A stretch of 64,000 nucleotides of DNA from Piliocolobus tephrosceles (lineage: Eukaryota; Chordata; Mammalia; Primates; Cercopithecidae), in NCBI RefSeq assembly GCF_002776525.5, contig NC_045434.1, forward strand, positions 194,132,968 through 194,196,967, read 5' to 3'. The notes beneath the pieces were generated by a model. It saw only the letters and a list, made by a program, of their open reading frames with translations. It was not told the DNA's origin and did no database searches. The position numbers and the translations under genes were made by a program. This document shows, one piece after another, positions 33,589 through 44,092 of this stretch. Every line of letters begins with the position of its first letter. Position 1 is the stretch's first letter.

Positions 33589-33667
33589 AAATATGCATAA
33601 TTAATGCTGAATGCAGCAGCCTCTTTACTCGGTCTTCTTCGCCCCTTACCATCCAAACACAGTGGGA
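33589..33667 (+). repeat. 79-bp segment, source-like copy
   Basis: Matches 38535-38613 in the same orientation with 6 differences in 79. Here it is continuous with unique DNA, so this is probably the original. Confidence 0.93.
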
Positions 33668-34523
33668 AGACTGTGCCCCTTAGACCCTGATACTGGTATG
33701 AGAATATTCATCAACAATAAAGCCAAGAAGCTCACCCAAAGGCAACCTGCCTATGCATTTAAAGCTTCTAACTATTTAGTCCCTCACTTTTAATCGTCAG
33801 TAGACAGCTAATTATTACTAGACATCAGAGAAAAACGCTAACATAAAAGAAATCAATCAATATTTAAAAACAATGTTAGGAAAAAAAGAGACTAGGCAAG
33901 GAAAATCAGTTGAAAGAATGAAAGGATATTCTAAAAAGAAACATTCAGAGACTGAAAAAAGACCTCCTGGAGATCAAAAACTAATAGTAGAAAAGAAAAA
34001 TGTAATAAAAGTAGAAGATAAAGTTGAATAAATCTTGCAGGAAACATATCTAAAGGAAAAAGAAATGAACTAATTATTCCAGGAGGTTCAACATCAAGAA
34101 GCTACTGGCAACCAAGACAGAGGAAGACATGAGGGTTTAGGAAACAAAGGAGCTAACACAGGAAAGAAGCAAAGTTGCCANNNNNNNNNNGGTTTAGGAA
34201 ACAAAGGAGCTAACACAGGAAAGAAGCAAAGTTGCCAGGAAAATGGAGACTGGATAACCCAGGATAACAGTCGCATACCACCTCTACAGACTGCAAGGCC
34301 ACCTGAACAGACTGGAGCAATGTGACTCAAGAGACATATTGAAGGCTGTCATCATCAATATCTCTGCTGCCATTTATGCTTTTTAAAGCTAAGAACACAG
34401 TACCCAGGAGAGCCTGGCCCTCAGCCTGTCTTGACTAAATGCTTATGGATTTCTTCTTTGAACATACTTCGTTGCCTAATGAGTTCCAGACACTCATTTC
34501 ACCCCACAGAAGTTTCTTTAACC
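33668..34523. other. Unique stretch with a false repeat at a gap
   Basis: A-rich DNA, possibly an unrecognised old repeat ('aaagacctcctggagatc'). Contains the 10-N gap at 34181. Confidence 0.45.
34134..34237. other. 47-bp perfect repeat flanking a 10-N gap
   Basis: 34134-34180 and 34191-34237 are identical ('ggtttaggaaacaaaggagc' to 'aagcaaagttgcca'), separated only by ten N. The layout is that of two contig ends that overlap but were not merged. Confidence 0.95.
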
Positions 34524-34723
34524 CAGCGGTCCCCAACCTTTTTGGCACCAGGGACCGGGTTCATAGAAGACAATTTTTCTACAGACAGGGGTGTTGGGGT
34601 GGTTTGGGATAAAATTGTTCCATCTAATCACTGATCTGACAGGAGGTAGAGCTCAGACTGTAATGCTCACTGGCCCACTGCTCACCTCCTGCAGCCGGGG
34701 GGTAGTGGTGCAGGGTACTCCTG
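34524..34723 (+). mobile_element. MER1-type hAT-Charlie element
   Basis: Starts 'cagcggtccccaaccttttt'; then 'ggcaccagggaccgggttca' and 'gatctgacaggaggtagagc'. Right end 'gtactcctg' is degenerate. 'ctttaacc' before and 'cttaggag' after may be the 8-bp target. Confidence 0.85.
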
Positions 34724-34965
34724 CTTAGGAGAAACCACAGAGTTGATCACTCCCTCTGACCATATTTCTGTCAAATGCCCAAGACCTAGTCCACACTGAA
34801 ACCCTGCCCAATACAATCTCCATGATTAAGTCTTAACTTTACTCATAACTTCCATAGAAGGGCCGGCCTCTAGGAACATCAGGAAAATGAAGCAAGTATA
34901 ATCTGCTGATCTCTGGGGATCCCTGAGATCCTTTCAGAAGTCCAAGAGGTAAAACTAAATACATA
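34724..34965. other. Unique stretch
   Basis: No feature recognised. Confidence 0.5.
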
Positions 34966-35263
34966 AGAATACAAAAAAATTGGCCAGGCGCGGTGGCTCA
35001 TGCCTGTAATCCCAGCACTTTGGGAGGCCAAGGCAGGCGGATCATGAGGTCAGGAGATCGAGACCATCCTGGCTAACATGGTGAAACCCCGTCTCTACTA
35101 AAAATACAAAAAAATTAGCTGGGCTTTGGGGCGGGCGCCTGTAGTCCCAGCTACTTGGTAGGCTCACAGCAGAGTTTGTTGTGAGCCGAGATTGTGCCAC
35201 TGCACTCCAGCCTGGGTGACAGAGCGAGACTCCGTCTCAAAAAAAAAAGAATACAAAAAAATT
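34966..35263 (+). repeat. Alu with perfect 16-bp target duplication
   Basis: 'agaatacaaaaaaatt' at 34966-34981 and 35248-35263. Right arm has a roughly 40-bp deletion with 'cacagcagagtttgttg' at the site. Confidence 0.96.
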
Positions 35264-35266
35264 ATT

Positions 35267-35925
35267 TGCCTTTTCCACTGTGTTGACACTTGCACTGATT
35301 GTACAAAAGAAATGGTGAGCAAAACTGTTAGCACCTTAACACAAATCAAGGCAACAGCACCAAACTGTAGCAGAAATCATTGTATTCTTCATAACTACAC
35401 AGTTATAGTGAAAAATAAATTCAATTTTAAGAATGTCCTTGATAAAGCAATAAAAATATTAGTTTTAATAAATATCAACCCTTTAGTACATATATTTTTA
35501 TTACTGTATATGATGAAACAGAAATATGTATAAAGCACATTTGTATACTAAGTATGATGGTTATCTCCAGGAAAGGCATTTGTGTAATTGAGTTGCAAAC
35601 TGAACTAGACAGTTTTCTTCATGGAATACTATTTTTACTTGAAAGACTGAACAAAAAGCTATGTTATGCAAGCTTAGATAGCTGACAGGCATTTTCTCAA
35701 AAGTAAGCCTGTCACTAATAACGAAAATTAACAGTATTTGTTGCTAGTGACAGAATTCAAGCTTTCAAGTGAAATTCCAACTTTGGAAAATTTACACCCA
35801 GAGTGAGCTTGACAGCTTCCCAACATTTAACATTTTTTTCAATGAGACCAACAGTGATATTAACGAACATGATATTTAAATATCATATAATGAAATGTGT
35901 AAGTATCTGTCCAGGTAGAAAAGGT
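35267..35925 (+). pseudogene. Decayed hAT-type transposase-derived sequence (ZBED/FAM200-like)
   Basis: Translated plus-strand pieces read TKEMVSKTVSTLTQIKATA then PNCSRNHCILHN, and FKNVLDKAIKI, like the 'APNCTSSHCILHR...VLDEAVKIIN' region of hAT-derived BED-type proteins. Later pieces resemble 'FSKMNKVSLSLQG' and 'CELDSFP' regions. Frameshifts and stops are scattered throughout, so it is inactive. No inverted repeats found, so it could be a transposon relic or a retrocopy of a domesticated gene. Family assignment is from memory of such proteins. Confidence 0.6.
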
Positions 35926-36079
35926 CCTAGAGACCTTAGGTTTATCCTTCTGGTACTTTATTCGTAAAAATCCTTCACTACTTTTATTTCCAGAATACCA
36001 CAAATAATTCTTTCTTTCTTTCTTTTTTTCTTTCTTTCTTTCAGCGGTGGGGGGGCGCAGTTTGTTTTGTTTTTTTCTT
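35926..36079. other. Unique stretch with (TTTC)n
   Basis: (TTTC)n at about 36007-36041, then a G7 run and T-rich DNA. Confidence 0.7.
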
Positions 36080-36235
36080 TTCTTTTCTTTTATGTTATTT
36101 TTTACTTCAATAGGTTTTTGGGGAACAGGTAGTATTTGGTCACATGAATAAGTGCTTTAGTGGTGATTTCTGAGATTCTGGTGCAACCATCATCCAAGCC
36201 GTGTACACTGTAGACAATGTGCAGTCTTTTATCTC
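36080..36235 (-). repeat. L1 3' end, 5'-truncated
   Basis: 'gaataagtgctttagtggtg' and 'gagattctggtgcaaccatc' are the inverse of a primate L1 3' UTR (L1MA/L1PB range). Confidence 0.75.
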
Positions 36236-36562
36236 TTTTTCAATATTTTTACTTAATTATTAGCTAACTTAATTATAACAAAATTCTCACTCCACCAAAA
36301 GAAATAGACTCATTTTACATCCTCAATTCTTTTCTTTGTCAAATGGCACTGAGTAAACCAAATTCTTATCATATGTATATGTGTGTATATGTATAGTAAA
36401 CAACTAAGAAAAAAATCAGTATAACGTTTAGAAGGAAAAATGGAGACAGAGCAGACTGGTTGTTAAATATAACTATGAATCATTTCTGTTTTTCTCTAAA
36501 ATTCATATTATGATTGAATGAATGTTAATTTACAAATTCCAAGATTTAAATAAGTGTTTAGA
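36236..36562. other. Unique stretch
   Basis: Short alternating TA/TG patch at 36375-36395; nothing else. Confidence 0.5.
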
Positions 36563-37221
36563 AAAAAATAATCTCAGGCCAGGTGTGTTGGCTCACACCT
36601 GTAATCCAAACACTTTGGGAAGCCAAGGCAGGTGGATTACCTGAGGTCAGGAGTTCAAGATCACCCTGGCCAATATGGCAAAACCCCGTCTCTATTAAAA
36701 ATACAAAAATTAGTTGGGCGTGGTGGCAGGCGCCTGTAGCAGCTACTTGGGAGACTGAGGCAGGAGAACTGCTTGAACCCGGGAGGCGGAGGTTGCAGTG
36801 AGCTGAGATCACTCCAGCCTGGGTGACAGAGCAAGACTCCATCTCAAAAAAAACCCCAAAAACCAAAAACAAACCAACAAAATAAAAAATAATCTCAGCC
36901 GGGCATGGTGGCTCACGCCTGCAATCCCAGCACTTTAGGAGGCTGTGGCGGGTGGATTACCTGAGGTCAGGAGTTCAAGACCAGCCTGGCCAACATGGTG
37001 AAACCCCGTCTCTACTAAAAATACAAAAATTAGCTGGGCGTGGTGGCAGGTGCCTGTAATCCCAGCTACTCAGGAGGAGGCTCAGGCAGGAGAATCACTT
37101 GAACCTGGGAGGCGGAGGTTGCAGTGAAGTGAGATTGTGCCATTGCACTCCAGCCTGGGTAACAAGAGCAAAACTCCGTCTCAAATAAAAAAAAGAAAAG
37201 AAAAAGAAAAAAATAATCTCA
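36563..37221 (+). repeat. Two Alus in tandem sharing one target site (three identical copies)
   Basis: 'aaaaaataatctca' at 36563-36576, 36884-36897 and 37208-37221. Alu A 36577-36883, Alu B 36898-37207. Confidence 0.95.
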
Positions 37222-38173
37222 CTAGCACAGAACTCAAATTTCTACCTATCTTAGTAAACAATCAAAAGCACATTTCACTTTATGCTTCAATTGACTACTG
37301 GCCAACTGTAACTTCTGTAGCAACTCTCACGTGATACTCCCTAGAAAATTTAAGTTATATTTAAGGTTAATTTCAGTTGAATTTAATTGTTTAATAATAA
37401 ATGATTGATAAGATTATATTAAAATTTAGGTTATGTTTACTTAAGTGAAGCAAGGAGGTAGTCAGAATGAAAACTTAGGTTTCCAGTACAAACCTATGGA
37501 GTTGTCATGCATTATTCTAGTTTATCATATGGTCATGTTCTTTAGAATTTGTCACGAGACTACTATGATAAAACTTAATTTACCAAATTCTTCAAGATTT
37601 AACTTGGTAATGAAGCTACAAATTTGTGAATAAGTGGCCAGGCATGGTGGCTCACGCTTGTAATCCCAGCACTTTGGGGGGCCAAGGTGCTGGGCAGATC
37701 ACGAGGTCAGGAGCTTGAGATCATCCTGGCCAACATGGTGAAACCCCATCTCTACTAAAAATACAAAAAATGAGCCAGGTGTGGTGGCATGTGCATGTAG
37801 TCCCAGCTACTCAGGAGGCTGAGGCAGGAGAATTGCTTGAACTCGGGAGGCGGAGGTTGCAGTGAGCCCAGATCGCGCTACTGCACTCCAGCTTGGCAAC
37901 AGAACGAGACTCTGTCTCCAAAAAAAAAAAAAAATTTATGACTAAGTACACACTGCCCTCTTGTGTTCAAACTAAGGATGGATCTAATTGATGAACTAGG
38001 TGTAATCCTAAAAACTACTCTTCCGGGGGAAAAAAAAGCCAAGGTCCTAAAGAAATCATTTAAGGTTGCTAAAAGCAGAAAAATTCTGATCTTACAAGGT
38101 AATAAAGAGTAGTCTTCTCAAGGCAAGGCAAAAGCTCTTAATCTGAGCCAGATGATTGCTAGTACCAGTAGCC
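36969..38173 (+). repeat. Inverted duplication, arm 1
   Basis: Reverse-complement match to 41305-42188. It starts inside Alu B, runs through about 400 bp of unique DNA, an Alu absent from arm 2 (37636-37936) and about 235 bp more. By eye roughly 93-95% identical outside the Alu. Confidence 0.93.
37620..37950 (+). repeat. Alu present only in arm 1 of the inverted duplication
   Basis: Body 37636-37936; diverged target copies 'aatttgtgaataagt' and 'aatttatgactaagt'. Arm 2 has a single copy of the site at about 41529-41545 and no Alu. Confidence 0.93.
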
Positions 38174-38490
38174 CAAAAAACCTAATCTCAGTGGCTATTA
38201 TATAGTAGTATTTTTACTATACTTCCTCAAGCTGCACTGGCATAAAAAGGGATTCAGACTTCTTCCCGTGTGATGAAGGATCAGCAAATGCTTGAATCAA
38301 ATGCTTCCTCCAGCATGCTGAAATTAAACCAGTAAAACTGCCTCTGATTTCTTTTTTTTCTTTTTTGCTAATGTGTATTTTAAAATGAAAAGTACTTCCT
38401 AACTAGTCTTCCTAGTCAATGTTATGGTTTCAAAAAATGTGATATCCTAAGACATATCTCTCACTTTGAAATGAGCATCAGTTAAAAATA
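38174..38490. other. Unique stretch, start of the inverted-repeat loop
   Basis: Single-copy DNA, no recognised feature. Confidence 0.5.
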
Positions 38491-38760
38491 GGGCCAGGAG
38501 TGGTGGAGTACGCCTGTAGTCCTAGCTACATGGGAAATATGCATAATTAATACTGAATGCAACAGCCTCTTAACTCAGTCTTCTTCACCCCTTAACATCC
38601 AAACACAGTGGGAGACTAAAGCAGGAAGACTGCTTGAGCCCAGGAGTTCAAGGATGTAGCATGCTATGATTGCGTCTGTGAATAGCCACTAAACTCCAGC
38701 CTGGGCAACACAGTGATACCCAGTCTTTAAAAAAAAAAAAGAAAGAAAGAAAGAAAGAAA
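38491..38760 (+). repeat. Alu right-monomer (FRAM-like) carrying a 79-bp insert, (GAAA)n tail
   Basis: Alu pieces 38491-38534 and 38614-38740 join into one monomer when 38535-38613 is removed. 'tggga' occurs at both junctions. Confidence 0.88.
38535..38613 (+). repeat. 79-bp segment, inserted copy
   Basis: Copy of 33589-33667, 6 differences in 79, four of them G to A relative to the source (two at CpG). Confidence 0.93.
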
Positions 38761-38898
38761 TGAAAAGGGGTTCCACACACAGTAAATGACTTTATCGCCA
38801 AAAAGGCAGACATTAAACCTTTGTATATCTAGGCTTACATTCCCTTACTCATGTTGCTAGATGAAATATATGCAGGCTAAACTTAATTAGAAGTATTA

Positions 38899-39195
38899 GG
38901 CTGGGTGCAGTGGCTCATGCCTGTAATTCCAACACTTTGGGAGGCCAAGGCAGGTGGATCCCTTGAGCCTAGGAATTTCAGAAGCACCTACTCAACAAGG
39001 CAAAGCCCTGTCTCTACCAAAAAAAAAAAAAAAATCAGTCAGGCATAGGGGTGCACACCTGTAGTCCCAGCTACTCAGGAGGCTGAGTTGAAAGGACTGC
39101 CTGAGCCCAGGAGGTCAAGGCTGCAGTGAGCTCTGATGGTGCCACTGCACTCCAGCCTCGGTGACAAAGTGAGACACTATCTCCAAAAATAAAAA
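38899..39195 (+). repeat. Alu, followed by (TA)(CA) microsatellite
   Basis: Old forward Alu; 39200-39245 is a compound TA/CA run grown from its tail. Confidence 0.93.
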
Positions 39196-39268
39196 AATAA
39201 AAAAATTATATGTATATATAGACACACACACACACACATATATATTACACATGCCTGCTATTATGATT

Positions 39269-39612
39269 ACTTCCATGTTATCTTTTTATTTTCTTTTATT
39301 TTCTTTTTTTTTGAGACAGAGTCTTCCTGTGTCGCCAAGGCTAGAGTGCAGTGGCGTGATTCCAGCTCACTGCAACCTCCACCTTCCAGTCCTCAAGTGT
39401 TTCTCCTGCCTCAGCCTCCCAAGTAGCTGAGATTACAGGCACCCGCCACCATGCCCAGCTAATTTTTGTATTTTTAGTAGAGATGGGGTTTCACCATATC
39501 AGCCAGGTTGGTCTCGAACTCCTGACCTCAAGTGATCTGCTCATCTCGGCCTCCCAAAGTGCTGGGGTTACAGGCATGAGCCACCGCGCCCAGTCACTTC
39601 CATGTTATCTTT
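39269..39612 (-). repeat. Alu with perfect 17-bp target duplication
   Basis: 'acttccatgttatcttt' at 39269-39285 and 39596-39612. Confidence 0.97.
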
Positions 39613-39714
39613 CATTGGCCAAGTACTAATGAAGCACTATAAAGCACACTTGTTCCTGAAATATGAGCAGAACTACATTTCCAACCAAAGAGAAGTATAT
39701 ATAAGTTACTGAAT

Positions 39715-40051
39715 TAAGATAGAGAAATTTATTTACTTATTTTTCTTTTTTTGAGACAGAGACTTGCTCTGTTGCCTAGGATGCAGCGCAATGGCAACAT
39801 CTTAGCTCATTGCAATCTCTGCTTCCTGGATTCAAGCGTTTCTCATGTCTCAGCCTCCAGAGTAGCTGGGATTACAGGTGTGTGCCACCATGCCCTGCTA
39901 AATTTTTGTATTTTTCGTAGAGACAGGGTTTTGTCATGTTGGCCAGGCTGGTCTCGAACTCGCAGCCTCAAGTGATCTGCCTGCCTCAGCTTCCCAAGGT
40001 GCTAGGATTACAGGCGTCAGCCACCACACCCAGATAAGATACAGAAATTTA
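39715..40051 (-). repeat. Alu with 17-bp target duplication
   Basis: 'taagatagagaaattta' (39715-39731) and 'taagatacagaaattta' (40035-40051). Confidence 0.96.
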
Positions 40052-40608
40052 AATTTCTCATTTTAATTTGTCAAATGGTTCTTGATTTTTTTCATTAAAA
40101 ATATTATTTGTGTAATATATAATGGGTTTATCAATGTTGTTTTTAAACAAAGTAATATTTTTAAAGTTTCTCAGGTTTAATTTATAATACTGCAAATATC
40201 AATAGATATGTCAAATAAACAAAAGGTCATTGGCACTCTATCATTAAGTATATAACTGGATCCTTATAGAAGCAAAAAGTTTGAGACCCATTATTCTGGA
40301 GAGTAGCATACTGAATATGAAAAAAAACAATTAACTCTCAAAGCTTTAATGGAGGTAAGGATAAAACAGAAATGTCATTTACTAAGAAAAATGTAGGTGA
40401 TACTCACCAAATGGATCTTCCATGCCACTATTAACCAGTTTAGGGAGATGAGATATTGTTTCTAAAAAGAGAAAAAGGTAAATGATACACTTAATACATA
40501 TAGTCTATCACCTTTTATGCTTTTAAAAATATAATCCTAATTCAGTAACATTGACCGTAGTTTAAAAGTGGAACATTATAGAAATGTACAACTTATTAAA
40601 TGACAGCA
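40052..40608. other. Unique stretch holding the 40.4 kb exon
   Basis: Apart from the exon at 40408-40461 this is AT-rich single-copy intron-like DNA. Confidence 0.55.
40408..40461 (-). CDS. Candidate internal coding exon, 54 nt, phase 1/1
   Basis: On the minus strand a near-ideal acceptor, 'CCTTTTTCTCTTTTTAG', is followed by 54 nt and the donor 'GTGAGTATC' (GT at 40407-40406). Only one of the three frames looks protein-like: two bases (AA), then TISHLPKLVNSGMEDPF, then one base (G). The plain in-phase frame is also open, but it would not join the neighbouring exons. The segment is unique sequence in the loop of the inverted duplication described separately. A DPF tripeptide is present; in clathrin-adaptor ligands this can bind AP2, but nothing else here supports such a role. 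This is the best-defined exon in the window. Confidence 0.65.
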
Positions 40609-40730
40609 TTTTTTTTTTTTGAGACAGGATCTCCCTATGTTGCCCAGACTGGATTTTAACTCTTGGGCTTAAGTGATCCTCCCACGTCGGCCTCTTGAGG
40701 ATTACAACAGCCTGTGACTGTGCCAGGCTG
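40609..40730 (-). repeat. Truncated Alu (right-arm fragment)
   Basis: Poly(T), 'gagacaggatctccctatgttgcc' region, ends 'gtgccaggctgg' with losses. Confidence 0.8.
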
Positions 40731-41283
40731 GGAGTTATTTTAGGGGAATTGAGATACAGATATACAATACTAGATTATCATAAAACATTTAAGGCTAATT
40801 TTTGTCTTAAAACATATTATTCTCAGTTTCCTCAAATAAGCTCCCTTTCCAATCCTCATTTTGAATTTACGAGAGTGTAAGGAAAAAGGCAACTTTTTTT
40901 GTAAGAAAAATACAACACCTGAGAAAGGGCATGAGGAACATCTTTGAAGAAGGAAATTGGTTTTGCCTAAGGAAAATGGAAGTTATTTTAGACACAGGAG
41001 GATGGTTCAGTAAGCTGTAAGTTTATCCACTCAAGTATGAAAATAAAACAAAAAATATTTCAAATGAAAGTTGACTAAGTATAATATACAACCTCCTGCA
41101 CCCCCAGTTAAGACAAGTGTCAAATCTGCCCTATCCAGCTTCCTACTCCTCCTGTGGTTTTTATCCTAAGGTCATTCCCTAACAGTCTAAATACTAAACT
41201 CCAATTCAGAGCCTGCTTTTTATAAATCACAACCTACTGGATAGGAATGATTGGAGAAACTTGGGAGTAAGATGCAGTTATAG
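40731..41283. other. Unique stretch, end of the inverted-repeat loop
   Basis: Single-copy DNA, no recognised feature. Confidence 0.5.
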
Positions 41284-41304
41284 GGCCAGGCACGGTGGCT
41301 CACA
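41284..41304 (+). repeat. 21-bp Alu head stub
   Basis: 'ggccaggcacggtggctcac' stands alone at the boundary of arm 2; no Alu body follows. Confidence 0.85.
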
Positions 41305-42188
41305 GGCTACTGGTACTAGCAATCATCTGGCTCAGATTAACAGCTTTTGTCTTGCTTTGAGAAGACTGCTCTTTATTACCTTGTAAGATCAGAATGTTTC
41401 TGCTTTTAACGACTTTAGATGATTTCTTTAGGATCTTGGCTTTTTTTTCCCCCTCAAGAATAGTTTTTACCTAGTTCATCAATTAGATCCATCCTTAGTT
41501 TGAACACAAGAGGGCAGTCTGTACTGATTCATAAATTTTGTAGCTTTATTACCAAGTTAATTCTTGAAGAATTTGGTAAATTGAGTTTTATTATAGTAGC
41601 CTGGTGACAAATTCTAAAGAACATGACCATATGATAAACTAGAATAATACATGACAACTCCATAGGTTTGTACTGTAAACCTAAGTTTTTATTCTGACTT
41701 ACCTCCTTGCTTCACTTAAGTAAACATAACCTAAATTTTAATATAATCTTATCAATCGAATTTATTAAACAATTAAATTCAATTGAAATTAACCTTAAAT
41801 ATAACTTAAATTTACTAGAGAGTATCAAAGTGAGAGCTGCTATAGAAGTTATGGTTGGCCAGCAGTCAATTGAGGCATAAAGTGAAATGTGCTTTTGATT
41901 GTTTACTAAGATAGGTAGAAATTTGAGTTCTGTGCTAGTGAGATTATTTTTTTCTTTTTCTTTCTTTCTTTTTTTTTTTAAGACGGAGTTTCGTTCATTG
42001 CCCAGGCTGGAGTGCAATGGTGCAATCTCGGCTCACTGCAACCTCTGCCTCCTGAGTTCGAGTGATTCTCCTGCCTCAGCCTCTTGAGTACCTGGGATTA
42101 CAGGCACCTGCCACCACGCCCAGCTAATTTTTGTATTTTTAGTAGAGACGGGGTTTCACCATGTTGGCCAGGCTGATCTTGAACTCCT
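41305..42188 (-). repeat. Inverted duplication, arm 2
   Basis: Reverse complement of 36969-38173 without the Alu at 37636. The first part is unique DNA; 41945-42188 is the counterpart of Alu B, cut at 'gaactcct'. Beyond 42188 homology stops. Confidence 0.93.
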
Positions 42189-42242
42189 AACGGGTGGTCA
42201 TTCCCTGGTCACCGAATGTGAAATTGAAATACACATACTTGG

Positions 42243-42551
42243 GGTCAGGCGTGGTGGTTCATGCCTGTAATCCCAGCACTTTGGGAGGCCGAGGTGGGTG
42301 GATCACCTGAGGTCAGGAGTTTGAGACCAGACTGGCCAACATGGTGAAACCCTGTCTCTACTAAAAACACAAAAATCAGCTGGGCATGGTGGCCTGCACC
42401 TGTAGTCCCAGCTACTCAGGAGGCTGAGCCATGAGAATCGCTTGAACCTGGGAGTCGGAAGTTGCAGTGATCTCACACCATGCCACTGAACTCCAGCCTG
42501 GGCAACAGAGTAAGATTCAGTCTCAAAAAAGAAAAAAGAAAAAGAAAAAAA
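42243..42551 (+). repeat. Alu
   Basis: Forward Alu with an AAAG-rich tail. 42189-42242 is short unique DNA. Confidence 0.94.
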
Positions 42552-42869
42552 TTTAAAGTTTTGTGCTTCAAAGGACACCATCAAAAAAGTGATAAGGCAA
42601 CACACAGAATGGGAGAAAATTTTTGCAAATCATCTATCTGATAAGGAACCTATATCTAGAATACATAAAGAACAATGACTCAATAACAAAGACAACCCAA
42701 TTTAAAAATGGGCAAAGGATGTACATAAACATTTCATAAGAGAAGATATACAGTCAATAGGCACATGAAAAGATATTCAACATCTTTAGCCCTACAGGAA
42801 ATGCAAATCAATGTCACAATGAAATAACACTTCACACCCATTATGATGGCTATAATAAATAAAAGAGGT

Positions 42870-43125
42870 AATAACAGTGTTGGGAGCTAAACCAAGAACA
42901 CATGGATACTAGAAGGGGAACAACAGACACTGGGCTTGCTTGAGGGTGAAGGATGAGGGGATCAGAAAAAATACCTCTCAGGTACTATGGTTATTACCGG
43001 GGTGACTAAATTATCTGTACACCAAACTCCCGTGACACACAGTTTACCAACATAACAAACCAGAACATGTATGTGTACCCTGAACGTAAAATAAAACTTA
43101 AATAAATAAATAACAAGTATTAGGA
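42870..43125 (+). repeat. Younger L1 3' end nested in L1M
   Basis: 42886-43108 reads 'aacacatggata...aggggaacaacagacactgg' to 'aacatgtatgtgtaccctga' and an A-rich tail, the primate L1P pattern. 'aataacagtgttggga' and 'aataacaagtattagga' flank it. Confidence 0.88.
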
Positions 43126-43284
43126 AAGATGTAGAGAAACTGGGGCCCCAACACACTGCTGGTGAGAATGTAAAATGATGTAGCTGATTTGGAAGAGTAA
43201 CAGTTCACCAAACAGTTAAACATAGAGTTTACCATATGATCCACTCCTAGGTATATATCCAAGAGAAGTAAAAACATATGTCAA

Positions 43285-43580
43285 GGCCAGGTGCGGTGGT
43301 TCACGCCTGTAATCCCAGCACTTCGGGAGGCCAAGGCGGGCAGATCACCTGAGGTCAGGAGTTTGAGACCTGCCTGGTCAATAGGGTGAAACCCTGTCTC
43401 TACTAAAAATACAAAAATTAGCTGGGCACGGTGGCAGGGGCCTGTAGTCCCAGCTACTTGGGAGGCTGAGGCAGGAGTCACTTGAACCCGGGAGGTGGAG
43501 GTTGCAGGGAGCTGAGATGGCGCAACTGCACTCCAGCCTGGGTTACAGTGCGAAACTCTATCTTAAAAAAAAAAAAAAGA
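43285..43580 (+). repeat. Alu in L1M
   Basis: Forward Alu, A tail 43566-43580. Confidence 0.94.
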
Positions 43581-43581
43581 A

Positions 43582-43889
43582 GGCCGGGTGCGGTGGCTCA
43601 AGCCTGTAATCCCAGCACTTTGGGAGGCCGAGACGGGCGGATCACGAGGTCAGGAGATCGAGACCATCCTGGCTAACACTGTGAAACCCCGTCTCTGCTA
43701 AAAAATACAAAAAACTAGCCGGGCGAGGTGGCGGGCGCCTGTAGTCCCAGCTACTCAGGAGGCTGAGGCAGGAGAATGGCGTAAACCCGGGAGGTGGAGC
43801 TTGCAGTGAGCTGAGATCCGGCCACTGCACTCCAGCCTGGGCGACAGAGCGAGACTCCGTCTCAAAAAAAAAAAAAAAAAAAAAAAAAA
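43582..43889 (+). repeat. AluY, monkey-type, directly after the previous Alu
   Basis: Near-consensus, 'ggctcaagcctg', 'gatccggcca', long A tail; inserted at the tail of the older Alu. Confidence 0.96.
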
Positions 43890-43921
43890 TAAAGGGACGT
43901 CCATACAAAACCTTGTACACA

Positions 43922-44092
43922 GGCCAGGTGCGTGGCTCATGCCTGTAATCCCAGCACTTTGGGAGGACAAAGCAGGTAGATCCATTGAGGTCAGGAGTTC
44001 GAGACAAGCCTAGCCAAAATGGTGAAACCCCGTCTCTACAAAAAATACAGAAATTACTCAGGCGTGGTGGCCCGTGCCTGTAGTCCCAGCTA
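43922..44092 (+). repeat. 3'-truncated Alu in L1M
   Basis: Left arm and linker to 'gtcccagcta', then L1M resumes. Confidence 0.9.
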
